64,000 bases of DNA from Telmatactis stephensoni (GCA_029948255.1 JALIZF010001546.1:237501-301500); one strand, 5' to 3'; shown: positions 33,046 to 61,976, numbered from the stretch's first letter. Program-made: numbers and translations. Notes: generated from the sequence alone by a model not told the origin.

Positions 33046-33339
33046 AGATGCCGGGAATGATCATTTGAATCAACGATGCTCGAATAAATGACTGCAATTT
33101 AAAAGCAGTCTGTATTGGTATTTATCTTTATTTGTATAAGCCATCGATCTCACTGTGTATGACAGTGGCTTTTGACATGCAGTAGCTGAGTGGTGGAGAG
33201 GGAGAGAAAAATTAGAAAGATGGTAAGACTGAAAAACAGCGGTATCACAAAAGATACCAATGAAGTGCTTCGGGCTACCAACACGTGAAAAACCAAATGA
33301 AGTTTTAATATAATAACATAGCAACACTTAGAGCTGCCT

Positions 33340-33420
33340 GATTATATAAATAATCAATGAAAAGAAAACAAAAGAAGTCAGCCCGCTTAACTGGGCCAGC
33401 CCGGTTCATAATATTAAAAA
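33340..33420. mobile_element. MITE-like fragment related to 56524-56645
   Basis: It shares GCCTGATTATATAAA, GCCCGCTTAACTGGGCCAGC and CCGGTTCATA with the element at 56.5 kb. Boundaries are uncertain. Confidence 0.4.
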
Positions 33421-33443
33421 AAGGTAAATAGAATATAGATTTC

Positions 33444-33550
33444 GTATGACTGTGAAAACGGCACCGCACGGTCACGGCACGATTGTGGTGGGAATTTCAA
33501 ATGTTTTTATAGACATCACGACACGGCGCGGTCCGTTTCAGACTCACATT
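33444..33550. repeat. Short dispersed repeat (GGTCACGGCACG), copy 1
   Basis: ATGACTGTGAAAACGGCACC ... CGGTCACGGCACGATTG ... CGGCGCGGTCCGTTTCAGAC is repeated at 47915-48025 with minor changes. The ends are roughly inverted (GTGAAAACGGC / CCGTTTCAGAC), as in a small MITE. Confidence 0.6.
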
Positions 33551-34468
33551 TGCTCTATACAGCAAAGTAAAATACGAAAGAAAAAGGGTCGGACGCTTGC
33601 GTTTTTGGTAGATGGTGACATGAACTTCCATCCTTCAAAAGAAAAAGAAAACACTGTATAAATTACGGACTTTGTAGAACTCATGTGGGAAGCATACTAT
33701 ATGACACTTGTTTCATGACGTTTTGGATATGTTTGTAGACTTTCAATATAGTTTTATAGATATAAGAGTTTTTATCAATTTTACTACTTTCCATAGTAGT
33801 ATCTTTAAATGTCTAATAATTACTCACGCTTCCGCTAGTATTTTTAGGACGTTTCGACAAGAATGTCATTTTATAATTGACAGAAAACAATATAATATTC
33901 CCAATTTCAGCTAGAACACAGCCAACGCTTCGTAACGAGTCTAGCTGGAGAAACCTTACCATGTACTTTGATTAATTTGACCAACCAATATTTCTTGATT
34001 TTGTTTTTCTTAATGATGCAGTCGTAAGCTAAGTTCATGGCTAACCAGGTTGGAAGAACTTCCCTTTTCAGCAAATGTCAATCCTTATAGCTAAATCCTT
34101 TTTTCCTAAATTGGAAATAGTTTAGTAACATTTCGCTTTAAGGCAGAAAATTAGTTTTGATAAATAAGCTGTAAAACTAAAAGTTGATTCAGGTTGAAGA
34201 CTGAAGGGACTTATGAATATCAAACAAGCCTGAGTAAAAGGTACGTTCCCAAACTCGTTAATCTTTTTACGTTACCGGAGCGTAGCATTAAACAAATCAA
34301 AACACAGGATTCTGTACTATTTCGTATAATTTCATTCTTATATATATACATATTCATCCTTTTTAAGCTTGTCATAAAAATAATTGGTGTTAAACAAAAG
34401 GCCCTTTTAAACGAGAAAACCTATGACAAATTATGCATTCCCCGAAAATTTGACTAAATTCCAGTGCA
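33551..34468. other. No gene recognised
   Basis: AT-rich, with frames up to 87 codons that show no motif or codon bias. Confidence 0.4.
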
Positions 34469-34606
34469 TCCACAGTAACTCACTTAGAGCAAATTTACTC
34501 AGTCATTTGAGTAAGTGAGTACCCTTTACTCGAATAACTGAGTAACTGCATACCCTTTACTCCAAATATTTGAGTAATCTTACTCGGATAAGTGAGTTAC
34601 TGTGGA
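34469..34606. mobile_element. 138-bp MITE with 18-bp perfect inverted ends
   Basis: TCCACAGTAACTCACTTA at the left is exactly inverted at the right (TAAGTGAGTTACTGTGGA). The interior is made of TTTACTC/GAGTAA palindromes. Confidence 0.8.
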
Positions 34607-34864
34607 CATATCGATTTACTCACGCCTTTTTGCACGACGAACGAAAGCAAATTTGTTGTATGTGAAATTTGCTTGTGTGGACGATTTGTCAAAGACAATT
34701 GTTTAAATCTTTCGCTTCCGGAGTTCATCAATCAGAGTAGGTGTTTGGCACGGTAATGAACATATTTGGATACCTTTTTTAGTCTGAACTGCTGTCCGAA
34801 AATAAGTGCTAGCACATGACAAAGACAAATCTATTTGTCATAGGAAACGTGTATGTAATATAAT

Positions 34865-35645
34865 AGCTTTATTCCAAACAAAAATACCAGTAAGGTATAT
34901 AAGGAATACAAACAAAAATTGAATCTAGACTACACTATAATATAATATAATATAATAAGTGTAAAGTATATAGATATGTATGTAAATATATAAATCATCG
35001 TAGCTATCTATTGACCATTACAACTGTCATACAACAATTGAATATTATAGCAATATTTAGCAAAAACACCTGATACTGAATCATCATTCATTGATAACAG
35101 GTATATGAAAAAATCTTCACTTTTAAAAGAAACGAAAGAATTATTAATAGATATTATATCTTGGATAAAAAAATTTCTAACACCAACAAACTGACTATTT
35201 TTACACTTGAACAAGTAATGATATTCATCCCCCACTTCATTATCATCACACAGAGAACATAACCTTAATTCGTATGGTGTCTTCGTATATCTGCCACGTT
35301 CAACTGGGAAACTATGCGCAGAGATACGAAGCCGTGCAACAGCCTGTCTATATTTTACAACACGCACAGAATTAAGATAACGTTCAAACTTAATTTCCTT
35401 TTTAAACCGCCTATAAGTACGAAGCTTTCCCCCATTATCATTCGAATCATTAATCTGAGCGTTAAACTTTTTTACACAAAAATTGACTAATTTTTCTTTA
35501 ACATACTTAGTAACTGTCTTAAGTTCATCAATAGAGGGATGAACTTCAGAAATTGTTTTTAGACCGCTTAATTCTAAGACATTGTTCGTAAAAACAATTT
35601 CCTTAGAATTTAACTTTATAATACATAAATTAGCAGCCTCTCCTA
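34865..35645 (-). mobile_element. LINE C-terminal fragment (zinc-knuckle end)
   Basis: The minus frame from about 35640 reads NPLYKETLVGEAANLCI, KLRTYRRFKKEIKFERYLNS, YRQAVARLRISAHSFPVERG and RLCSLCDDNEVGDEYHYLFK with CKNSQF. It stops at 35008. The CxxC...H...C pattern is the C-terminus of a LINE polyprotein common in anthozoan genomes. A 3' UTR with ATAAT repeats follows to 34865. Confidence 0.75.
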
Positions 35646-35753
35646 CTAACGTCTCTTTATATAATGGGTTTGTAATGTATGTATATACGGACCTTTATTG
35701 GTCTAGTATTCAGCTTTACTATTTTCTGTGCTTACAATCTAGAACTGGATCAA

Positions 35754-51566
<15,813 letters not shown>

Positions 51567-52214
51567 CACATCGAAGATGGGGATAATAATAACAATGACA
51601 ATACTAATAATATATTATACTTAATTGTGAATTGTTGCCAAACTGATTCTAAATGTCTGCGTATTTAGGTCTTGTCACTGAAAAACATATCTACAGAGAT
51701 TCTCTAAAACGTTTTCTTAAAACTAAACTGAACCCAGCGAAGAAATTGCTTAATAATGAAGTTTATTGCTATTTTATCATGGTACATAAATTCTTAAATG
51801 GTAACTTAACTTGCAGTTTACATTACAGTGTAATAATGATAATGACTTCGGATGATGTCCAAACGCCGTAAGGTATTATTACTGATGTTTGATACAATGA
51901 CTCCCCAACCACTGCTTATAGTGTAGTAATTTGCCAACTGACTGGGGACAGAGCAGACAAATGCCCCATACTTTAATGTAATATTATTTGGATAGCAAAA
52001 TCCACAATTTTAATTGGAGCCATTTAATTAAGATCACGCTATGTGACGTCAGAGTAAATAAATTAATTAAGTATTGGAAATTAAATACATTTGCTGCTTT
52101 TATGTGAATGAAACCTGCCTAAACATATCAGAAGGATTTACGTTTTAACATAGGCCGAACTTACAGAAATCCTGATCCGCATACAACCTACACAGTATTG
52201 TAATATACACTTAT

Positions 52215-52468
52215 TTCAAAAAACGTTGTCGCGGTTCAGAGTAACAAGCGTCAAGACAAGACCGAAATGAATCAGACTCGTTTCTATTGAACTAATTACA
52301 AAATGTGAGCATTTTCAAATCCTTGTTAGTATACCGCTCAATTGTTTTGACAGCAATTCTGATTTGAATGCATTATAATTATTAGCAGCAGAAAACTAGC
52401 ATTCATTTCGGTCTTGCCTTGACGCTTGTTGCTTTGAACTGTGACAACGCGTCTTTTGAAATAAGTGT
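52215..52468. mobile_element. TA MITE (CACYTATTTCAA family), copy B
   Basis: TA|CACTTATTTCAAAAAACG and TTTTGAAATAAGTG|TA flank inner inverted arms (AGCGTCAAGACAAGACCGAA / CGGTCTTGCCTTGACGCTTG). Confidence 0.8.
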
Positions 52469-53852
52469 ATTTGTAACGATAAAGTATCCGATAATGGAAC
52501 TTGGACGATCGAGAGCCCAAACGTTTTCCACATGATAGCCACAGCTAGTGCCAAGTAAGTACTGTAGTTACGGCAAGGAACATAGCGTATAAGCTTTTAT
52601 TGTTGCATCTAATAATGGCAGAATCATACGAGAACGCAAGTAAAATCTCTTCGTGAAAATTATGATTTCGGAGAAAAGGAGAAAATTCAATTTATTCTGC
52701 AGAACGTCGGACTATGGAAAACAACAGCGACAATAAGAACAGCAACAACAAAAATAACAATTATATTTGCGAAGTCAGTAGCGAAATAACTGACTCAGTG
52801 CTCAAATGAGACTTGAGATGTGAGCATGCTTAAAGTTCTGCAACTCCGTGCTCTATGCAAATAGCACAAGTCGATGCGAGACAAAAGACAACTAAAAATC
52901 ATATCGACTGGTAATTGCGTTCTCGTTTGATCCGAGCCTATAGTGTTTCATTCAATATTGCATCACCGTTTACTATTGGAGTGATACCGTGAGATCGAAC
53001 AGAAAGAACTTCGAGCGGATATTGGGGAGGGAGAATGATCCCCAAAAGAAGGGAAATTAAATAATGAAGAAAAATTTGTTCGGGAGAGGAGGGGATGCGG
53101 CAAGAGTAGTAACGAGAGAGAAATACCGGTAAACGTGTAAAAGAGGGATAGATGAGCTCAAAATATAGGTAGAAAGAAGATAAAGCCCTGTTTCTTTCTG
53201 CTCCATTGTCCAGGGTAACGATGTTTACAGTTTACATGTAACGAATTGCTTGGTTCCATCACTTCCTTCGCAAAACAAATGACGAAGTGGTATGTTGAAT
53301 TAACAAACGCCATTGAGAAAATCTTTTTTTATTTGGAAGTTCACCCAAAAATGGCTGCCTTGACGTCGCATGCAATTCAGCAGTAGTGAATAAGCGATTA
53401 ACAATTCCCTGATCCTACAAATTGCAAAATTTAATACAGAACTATTTAATATTTCCATGTATAACGAGGCAATTTATTTGAAGCAAGCAATATAACGTTA
53501 CGAAAAAAATAATAACCATAAAAACTAGACTACAATTGCATAAATTTTAGCCAATTGTATATACACATAATGACACAGACACCTTGATGTAATTAATGAC
53601 TATAATGTACCTTCACTGCTTGACTTTTGTGCCGTGCCTCCTATCAAAAAGTTTAAAAAAATGCTAACAAATCCATTTTTAATTTCATGTGTTAGAGTAT
53701 TTACGATTTTTTAAAAATTTGATATTTTCGGGCTATCAAGTTACTTTGTCAAATGAGTTCCAAAAATCTATACGGTCCCGTGCAAGAACGAACGGTTCTT
53801 AGCCATCAAAGGTGTGAAAACAGCGAAAAAAGTGTCAACAGTAAGTAAGTGT

Positions 53853-53920
53853 CTTGGAAAATGAAGACCGCTTGGCATTATGCTATAGACCATAATGCCA
53901 AGCGGTCGTTATTTTCCAAG
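53853..53920. repeat. 68-bp hairpin
   Basis: CTTGGAAAAT and GACCGCTTGGCATTATG are inverted at CATAATGCCAAGCGGTC and ATTTTCCAAG, with a loop of about 8 bases. Confidence 0.9.
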
Positions 53921-54143
53921 ATGGTGCCCCTACAACGTAGTCTGTCACCTTAAGGAAACTTAAGCATCCAAAAACAAGGACAGCATGGATATCAAAAGAG
54001 CGCCGGGTTTTTTTTCGTGCCCGCACCATTGTCATTCGAGGCTCCCGCGGGCAGAACGTTTGTTAGGGACTTTCGAAAACCCTAAGGACAATTTTTAAGT
54101 AACCGAAGGATGGAAAGTATCTATGGAATTATTTCCACAATAT

Positions 54144-54203
54144 CAACTACAAATGCCCTCTGCCGGTTATGCCCCTACGCCAACCAGAGGGCATTTGTAG
54201 TTG
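54144..54203. repeat. Hairpin with 19-bp perfect stem
   Basis: CAACTACAAATGCCCTCTG (54144-54162) is exactly inverted at 54185-54203 with a 22-base loop. Confidence 0.9.
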
Positions 54204-54269
54204 ACACAAGCTTTACCGTTGGGAGTCTGGGCACCAGTAAGTCAGCTTATAATTGGGACATATATCTTC

Positions 54270-54360
54270 ATTATACAACTATTTCAATAAACGTTGTCAG
54301 GCCAAAGACCCTAGCATACGCTACTCATCCGAAAGGGAGTATGGGTATAAACAAAACCAT
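54270..54360. mobile_element. TA MITE family, one-ended copy C
   Basis: TA|CAACTATTTCAATAAACGTTGTC is followed by CATCCGAAAGGGAGTATGGG, matching the left part of copy A. No opposite end was found. Confidence 0.5.
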
Positions 54361-55214
54361 GCACACGAATATCAGCACGAGATCCACATCTAGCTTGCTT
54401 TATCCTTTTTCAACAAAGAACTTCATTTCCTGGTGTCTAAATCAAGACACATCCGAAAAGTGATTTAAGAATTATTTGGCTTTTGGTGTCGTTTTTAACT
54501 CCATTAATAGGTGCGATATTGCAGAAACAAGGCAGAAGCGTATGCAAATTGTGCAAATCATTCACTGTTCTCGAAATAAATTACTCTACTTTACTCACGT
54601 GAAAACCCCTTAGATATGCACTTCATATATTCGATCAGATCTCCCCCAAAAAAACATTCAGTTTACATGTAATTAACACCTGTTACAATGGAAATGAAGT
54701 GGAAATCAATCTAACTGGAAGTTCAAAGTTTGAAGGTGCTCATGCAAAAATGTTGGATCGAGCTACCTTAAAATTGGTTGCTCCGTGAGTTCGAGATAGT
54801 GCGGTTCTACTTTATTATGGAAGTGGTCAAGATGGGAGTTTTACTGTACGTATCTATCCTTGTTTTGGGAGATCAAAGAGCGGGTTCCACATTGAAATCC
54901 AGGCTTTCTTCTGCAGTCCCAATTTAACGTTAATTTTGGAGGTTGGAGATAGCGGGCTGCACGTATTTATCATTTGCTTCGAAAGCTTTCAGATTTTTGG
55001 TATATAATTTTTTAATTGTTCCACTAGGGCCGCTAGCCATGATGAGCCATGGCTCAGTTAAGAACCACTTATATTTGATTGACAACAATATGCTAATGTC
55101 CTCGACACACTCAAGGGTTCTTCATTGCAGGAATAATTTCAAGTTCACTTCCACCGAGACTGCTGTCTGAGTTTTGGTTTACAGCTCTTGAAGCGTCGAT
55201 AATAACTTACATCA

Positions 55215-55288
55215 CAGAAGCATTCAGCTGTCGATTCACAAACTTCAAGAACAAGATTCGGTTGGCCTTGCCGTCAAAGTTGCAAGCG
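55215..55288 (+). CDS. Possible exon of the downstream C2 gene
   Basis: Between ACATCACAG and A|GTAAGT the frame SIQLSIHKLQEQDSVGLAVK then VASD is open and ends phase 1. That fits the phase 1 acceptor at 59685. Assignment to the C2 gene is inference. Confidence 0.35.
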
Positions 55289-56523
55289 ATAGTAAGTATA
55301 TTAGTCCATTAATTCTGTACATCTCACATTTCGAAAATGACTCCGATATTTTGCTCTCAAGAATATTGATGCATGTAGAAATAACAGTTATTTATTTACT
55401 GCTAAAGTAGTGGTTCAAATTGTATCGTTTTTAATGGATCTGTTCTATTCGTGCAAAGGTTCTATGTTTCCACTTCAATGATTCATCACTTTTAGAGCGA
55501 CAATTTATTCATAAATGATTTTAAATAACAAAGCGAATTTCTGTTTTATATTGTCAAAATGAACATGAATTACTTCAAGAAAATGTATATAAATCCTTCA
55601 AAACATATCAACTTCAAAGCACAGTTTTTGACAAGAGTATATATTTTTATCATTTATTCCCTCTTTGGCTTTCAAGTCTAAAAGTCAATTCGAAATTAGA
55701 ACTGCAAGTCGTTTCTCGGTAATGAGTTTCTAAAGCAAGCTTCAAGGAAAATGTCATTTACATCCGTCGCAATGGTTTTAAGCTTTTTTGGTCATAATTT
55801 GAATATATATTGATTTAAAGAGGTTTTGTCACCTTTTCGGGCTTGATTACATCTTATCTAGATAAGTGGCGTACTACTCTAAAGACGAATAAATCACTGC
55901 AGTATTGAATAAAATGAAATTTTAATCGCCGAGCCCCAGTGAAAATGTTGATTATGCAATGGTGATGGGTTTTAGTCTTGGTAAATAATTCCTAGAGTCA
56001 ATAACGAGAAAGAACGTGTTGAAATGGAAAGAATAAATAACGAAGTTAAACACTAAAACTTTAATCAAATTTCATTTTCGTTTGGTCGCAACAAGCTTGT
56101 GCTGAATACATTTCCATAACAGTAATATCCTTTGTTACTTTAATTTTCTACTAAAATTAACAGCTTTAAAGTCTCAAGAGCCAATTAATTTCGTCAATTT
56201 TTCTTTTGTTTTTCAAAGCAAAACTGTCGGAGCTAATGAGCCTTTCCCATTGCAAATAGTTTTCAGACTTGTCTACTTAAATTAAATACAGCCTTCCTGT
56301 CATATTTCAAAATCAAATAGCGGGGCACGTATTGTAGCTCTTAAGGCAATAGAAATCATTTATAGAGCTGGTTGTTATGGAAACCCGCGTTTTCAGTAGG
56401 CTATAGACCACGTGATTGCGATATATAAGATGCTTTCGTGATTTATACTGATGAAGCGAAAAGAACGAGCTAGTTGTTTTGAATGTCTCTTCATTTCAAG
56501 CAGGCATATTTTATGCTTATTTA

Positions 56524-56645
56524 AAGACCTGATTATATGAACTGGGCTGGCTGCTTGAGCGGGCTAACTTCTTTTGTTTGGTGCCCCCAGGGAGAAGAAA
56601 ACAACCCGGTTAACCGGGCTAACCCATAAAATCAGGCTCTTAGAC
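56524..56645. mobile_element. MITE with GACCTGATT/AATCAGGCTC ends
   Basis: TAAAGACCTGATTATATGAA...GGGCTGGC and GTTAACCGGGCTAACCCATA...AAATCAGGCTCTTA form imperfect inverted ends. Related to 33340-33420. Confidence 0.5.
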
Positions 56646-56661
56646 TAATAAGTCCCGGATG

Positions 56662-56756
56662 GAGGCGAATTTTCCGGTAGCCAGGATAGACTCTTTTGTT
56701 TCTTTTTCCCTAGGAACATCAAACAAAGAGTTATCCCAGCTACCAGGGACAACTCG
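56662..56756. repeat. Hairpin repeat with CCCTAGG centre, copy 1
   Basis: GCGAATTTTCCGGTAGCCAG ... TTTTTCCCTAGGAA ... CAGCTACCAGGGACAACTCG is an imperfect palindrome. A related copy lies at 59172-59275. Confidence 0.55.
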
Positions 56757-56936
56757 CTTTCATATTTAAACAGCGCCTGAGTTTGCATGATACTGAAAAT
56801 TTCAGCTGGGTTTCATCCATTCCTTCGGGAATCAAAAGACAAAGAAGTGGCAGCAATGCTGGATGAACAAACTACAGACGCTAATGAGAAATCTTTTGTT
56901 GAAGTTCATCCAAGATGGCTGCCGTGACGTTACATC

Positions 56937-57247
56937 GGGAGGCTCGATTTTTTAGGTCAAATTTTGAGCAGGTCAGGTAAATAGCAACCGATTTCTGAAA
57001 TGTTTGGTACGCAAAATAAGACATCTTTCTTTTTTAAAACGGTATAACTTTTAAGGCAAAGAAAGCAAAAGTTTAGGAGATATAGTTGATATTCTAAAAC
57101 TAGGCTAATCTCCTAAATTTTTACTTTATTTGCCTTAAAAATTACACCGTTTTAAAAAAGAAAAATGTCTTATTTTGCGTACCAAAAATTTCAGAAATCG
57201 GTTGCTATTTACCTGTTCAAAATTTGACCTAAAAAAACGAGCCTCCC
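56937..57247. mobile_element. 311-bp hairpin element, arms about 130 bp
   Basis: GGGAGGCTCGATTTTTTAGG ... ACGCAAAATAAGACAT ... AAAACGGTATAACTTTTAAG is inverted at 57100-57247 (CTTAAAAATTACACCGTTTT ... CGAGCCTCCC) with few mismatches. Confidence 0.85.
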
Positions 57248-59171
57248 CCACATTAAATACCCGCGGGCCACCCTAAGTCCCTAATTTCTGGTTGGGACGT
57301 CGCGAGATCGACACTAAAATCAAAAGAATTATATTCCATCTACCAGCAGACCAGTCTTCATGTAAACAGGGCCTAACACGCTGTAGTGGTAATCGGTGCC
57401 ACGCAACCGTGTTCACGCAACAAACAAACAAAACAAAACAAACAAACAAACAAAAAACAAAACAAAACAAAACAAAAAAAAAAAACCAGAAACGAAAAAT
57501 AACACCTAACGTTTCCTATACAAATAACTATAATTCTCACCTACCATATAAAGCGACCACCTCTAGTAGCGGACGTGACCATTTTTTAGAGCCGATAGTT
57601 TGTCATTTTGCTTTCTTTGTAATCTCCAGGAAGCGACCACTTGATACGTAATCCTCTCTCTCGCCATGCGCATGCTCGTTCCACCACGTTTTTGTCATAT
57701 ATCGGATAAACGCTTTTAAATGCAGCTCTTTACTGAGGAAGTTTTCATATAACTCAAAATTTCACTTAATGTATACTTGAGATTTCTACTGTATATACCT
57801 ATTTATGCTTACGGTCAATAATAAATAAAAGTATAAGTCAGGAACGAATGCAGGGGGTTCCTTGGGTGAACGGGGAACCCCATTTCTCATCCTAAAAATA
57901 AGAATTTTTACGTTGAGAAAGAAAAACATCAAGAACAAGATAAATGTGAAGTGAACCCTCTCAGTCTACGTATATGTATATCGTGATCGAGTATGTATAA
58001 ATAGGTGTTCATTTTCCATTTTTTCTAACTGTTGATGATCGAAACATGTTCAGTAAAGGGGACTAACATCAAAGTTGTTCAACATTCAATTAAGCTGAAA
58101 TTTCGAATTGAAACTACATTGAAAGGCTCTCAAAGAGTTGTTCAAAAACTGGTTAGATTGTTTTCTAAAAATTTTCATGTGAAGTATTAGATTTTTATGA
58201 ATTTTTAGAGGTATCAGTGACGTCATGTATACACTCCACACAAGCATTTAGCTCAATACATTTCTTTGTAGTTTGTGATTAAAATATCTACATGTAAATG
58301 TTCTACATTGAAGAAAATTGGTCAGAAAATGAATCCTTATCCTAAATAATGTAACACACAAACGTTTTGAGTCAAAGAAATAAAATTATTTAAGAAACAA
58401 AACCGTATAAAGAAATGTATAGAGCTGAACGCTAAGGTTGAGTGTATAGCGTTACACAAACGATTTTGATACTAGTCCTCCTTTAAAGATAACGTTAAAC
58501 TAATGGGTGTTGTTCATACTATACGAATTGTAGTCTCATTGCTACTTTTGAGTCCATTTGGAAATATCAGGTGATGGAACACCACAATGTTTAAATTTGC
58601 GCAAGGCGTCTAGCATACGGTTGGCTTTTCGCATGGTCACAATGAGTCGTCAAAATATATACATCGATATACCAGTGATAACATAAGTAATTCCGCTGTC
58701 TGCTCTTAGAAGCGATCAGATAAAATCCATTTATGTCGGAACTCATAGGACTTGATGATGGTACGGCTGGAGATTGCGTAGTCAGACAAGACACTTGTTT
58801 CCTGATTGATAGCGCATAGCCTGCGCTTTTAAATTGCTTTTCTGCTTTGTCTTTCTCCCTTTTTTCTTTCTTTTTCCTTTCTCTTTTCTTATTTCGTTCA
58901 TTTTTTTAATATTTGCCGCTATTTTATTTCTTTTGTTTTCCATATTCTTCCATTTACAGCACTGGTAACTTGTTTTTATTTTATAATTTTGAGTTTTTAG
59001 TTCTTTTGATATTTTTAAGGCAAATGTCAAACTAAAGTTCCTAACAATTGTTTCAGTGAATTTCGGATAGTATATAAAGAGTTTTCTTCATTATAATCTC
59101 TTCAGAATCGAGGAGTCAGCAAATCTCTAGTGTTTGTCAGTATATTTCTTTGTTTGCCCTGTTTATAAGAA

Positions 59172-59275
59172 GGCAAGTTGTCCCTGGTAGCAGGAATAAC
59201 AATTTTGTTTTATTTCTCCCTAGGAAAAAGAATACGAGAGTTCTCCCGGTTCAAAGGGGATGACTCTCCATCAGT
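59172..59275. repeat. Hairpin repeat with CCCTAGG centre, copy 2
   Basis: GCAAGTTGTCCCTGGTAGCA ... TTTCTCCCTAGGAAAAAG ... GGGGATGACTCTCC. See copy 1. Confidence 0.5.
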
Positions 59276-59684
59276 ATAATGCCGTACGTAGAATATGCCT
59301 TTATTTTATGATCAAAATTGCATTCATTTCGTCTTTCTGCAGAAAAATATGCAAGCATTTGATATGAGTTCGAACTGAATGAACTCCTGGATCCTATTTT
59401 GAAAATACCATTAGAAAAAAATATTTTTGACTGGTCGCCATGCACCGGATTACCGAGCAAGAGAGTTCCATAATTTTTTTTTCATGTTCAGCGATATACA
59501 TTTTTTCCCTTCATGCTATGATAAAAAATTCAAGATTTCATTTCTTATAAATTTAGCATTTCCAATCAGTTAAGGCACTGCTATCTCCTTTTTCGTTTGC
59601 TAAAACACAATTAATCTCACTAAAGTTCCGGTTCTTTCATTATCTAAAAATATCCAATTCCTCATGACTGTAATTACATTTCAG

Positions 59685-60201
59685 ATTCGACGAATAACCA
59701 GCTTCAATGCAAATCAACTCATGATTTGAACAAACCTTTGGAAACAAACTTAATGAGCCCAAAAGGAATTCTCACTGATGCCAAAAAGAGGAATTCACAA
59801 CATTTATTTTGAATATGGGAAATCAGAACTGCAAAAAATGGTCTAATCCAATCCTGTTTCCCGAGGACGACGATGAAGACATTGTAGAATGGATGGGTTA
59901 TAAAATCGTATCATGGTCCTACACTCCAACTTCGTTCCCAGGCACAGAACTAAGGCCAGTTCAACCGATATACAACACTATAGGAAGAGACCTACAGTTT
60001 GGAAACGAGAAAGAGAATTGCCAGAGAAAAAAGACGGTTGTATTGGTTGATAAAGATTACAGGAAAAATCGAAATCCATTGTCGAAGAAAGCAAGAGACT
60101 TGAGAGAAGAGGTCATTTTAGAGGAGAATATGAACAATAATGTAACGAAAATGGAAATGAATGAGATGATGGAAAATGAGAATGCCGTTGAGACAGATAA
60201 G
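59685..60201 (+). CDS. Probable upstream exon of a synaptotagmin-like C2 gene, with a frame break
   Basis: After a TTTCAG acceptor the frame reads STNNQLQCKSTHDLNKPLET ... AKKRNSQHLF and stops at 59811. A second frame begins at ATG 59815, MGNQNCKKWSNPILFPEDDD, and runs through EDIVEWMGYKIVSWSYTPTS to AVETDK at a phase 0 AAG|GTAAAA donor. Either the two parts are one exon with a one-base error in TTTATTTTG, or MGNQNC is a true start. In the latter case Gly2 and Cys6 would fit myristoylation and palmitoylation. Phase 0 agrees with the exon at 61977. Confidence 0.5.
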
Positions 60202-61976
60202 GTAAAACAAATCTTCATATATTTGATATTTGATATATTGTTTACGACATGTCGGTTATTAGTTATGACCGGGCATAAATTGAGCGCAGAAATGTAGATT
60301 TTTTTTCTTTGTTTACACTTCCCATTTTCGGTTGTATTGTCTGTTTTTGTGAATCTTATTTTTCCTTTTTCCTTTCTATATATTTTTCCCCTCTTGATTT
60401 CTTTCCTTCTTTCTAGCTCTCTTTCTTCCTTTTGTTTCACTTTGATCATTTCCTTTGTTCACCATATAGCCAAGAAATATGGATTTGTCTTTTTTCGTTT
60501 TTATTATATCATATTTTACTTTTTCTATCTTTAGTCGTTTCTCTTGAGTCTCTTTTTTCATTTTTTCTTTGTTTCTTTCTTTTCATTTCATCCGTTTATT
60601 CGATATTTTACTTTAATTTTCATTAATTAGACATTTCATCTATTTCTCTTTCCCAAGACTGTCTCTTCAAGGCTTCTTTCTTTCGATCTCCTCATCACGA
60701 GTTCTATGGATTTTTGTTATGACGATTTCTTCTTGATTAATTTATCTGATTATCTTTGTGCACGTCAGAATTAAGTAAGAATGCCGAGGATAATAGTGAG
60801 AAAAAACACTAGTCATAATAACTCGATATTTTCGTTTCTATATTACTTTTAATGAGTCTATATCTTCAATTCTAGCATTTGACTACTTATTTGAATTTCT
60901 GTTTTCCTTTTCTTGTTCTTTCCCAGCATTATTCATTTGGACGTTTTTTCGGAAATTCATTGTTTCTCATTTTATTTTGTGAATTCAGTTTTTCCACTCT
61001 GCTGCGTGGGGTTAGATCACTGTCTAATATTGATTTAAATGTAGCAATCACTAGTCAGCATTAATTGGTCAAAGTGTTTTCTAAAAGTGTAGACCCACGC
61101 AGCGTAACTATACACGTCATCAATCATTAGAAATCTCATTACGCAGATCTCAAACCACGCAGATCCGAGTAGTATAACTTACGAGATACTAAGTTTAAAA
61201 ATTGACAACTGACGTAAAAATAAATATCAGTTACATAATTTAGCTTTAGTCGTGAAATATGGCATGTATGTAGTATCATCTTAGATTTATTATAGCCATT
61301 GAAAAAGGAAATGATATTGGTAACCTCTCTACTTCCGGATCGTCTCTCTGCAGTTCCTAACTGCTTTTCGTAACACAGGAAACTCAATCTCCTTTAAACC
61401 CCATCCCCTCTATGCAGGCTAAGTCCCTGCAAAACAACTTGGGCCCGTCTGCGTGACGTACGCATTCCCTCCCCCCCCCCCCCCTTCACGCCCTTCTCCA
61501 TCATTAATCCATTAAGATGGTAGGTGAGAATAGCGCAGACTCTGAGGCTGAGATGAATGTGCTAGCTTTCTCTACTACGGCTAGAGTAACCGTGACAACG
61601 GTGTATAGAATAACGTAGTAGAGGATCACGTATTGGGCGAAATTCCTGTAATGATCCGCGTTTCGACAGGACCAGCACAAAAATTGTTTGATACATAAAA
61701 GAATGAACCAAGAGATTATCCGCTTCGTATTACGGTCTCGAGTAAAAACTACTATGCGTTCGCTCCAACTATCATGTGATCCTACTACTAACAGGTTGCT
61801 ATGGATACAGGGTGGTAGGATAAGGTCCAATCTTGAACTATTAATCACGTGACTAATAACACTAGTAGCGCAACTGTTGCTATGGTTACAGTGCGTCACA
61901 AAAGGCTTACAATTTTAACGCTTAATCATCATGTGACTAATATCACTAGTAACACATGTATGTTACTATGTTACAG
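60202..61976. other. Intron of the C2 gene, T-rich
   Basis: T/TTTC-rich at 60300-60660 and a C15 run at about 61469-61483. At 61820-61976 an imperfect tandem duplication carries CGTGACTAATAACACTAGTA / TGTGACTAATATCACTAGTA, and each copy ends in TTACAG. The second TTACAG is the acceptor used in the model. Confidence 0.5.

Larger units (their letters stand above)
51567..55214. other. Intergenic; MITEs and hairpins, no gene recognised
   Basis: Besides the elements listed below, only non-coding AT-rich sequence is seen. A short frame at 54834 (MGVLLYVSILVLGDQRAG) looks like a signal peptide but stops soon after. Confidence 0.45.
55289..59684. other. Intron or intergenic DNA with hairpin MITEs
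   Basis: No coding frame is recognised. It contains the repeats listed separately, plus A-rich runs at 57420-57490. Segments 53305-53385 and 56870-56950 share AAATCTTTT...GAAGTTCA.CCAA.ATGGCTGCC.TGACGT, a small dispersed repeat. Confidence 0.45.

Noticed and set aside
60057..60626. Lys-rich minus and Phe-rich plus frames
   Set aside because: Products of a T-rich intron, with no motif.
61469..61483. C15 run (also G/C runs at 23633 and 24839) as G-quadruplex sites
   Set aside because: Single homopolymers are common assembly-prone tracts. The 23.6/24.8-kb pair is explained as parts of one inverted-repeat element.
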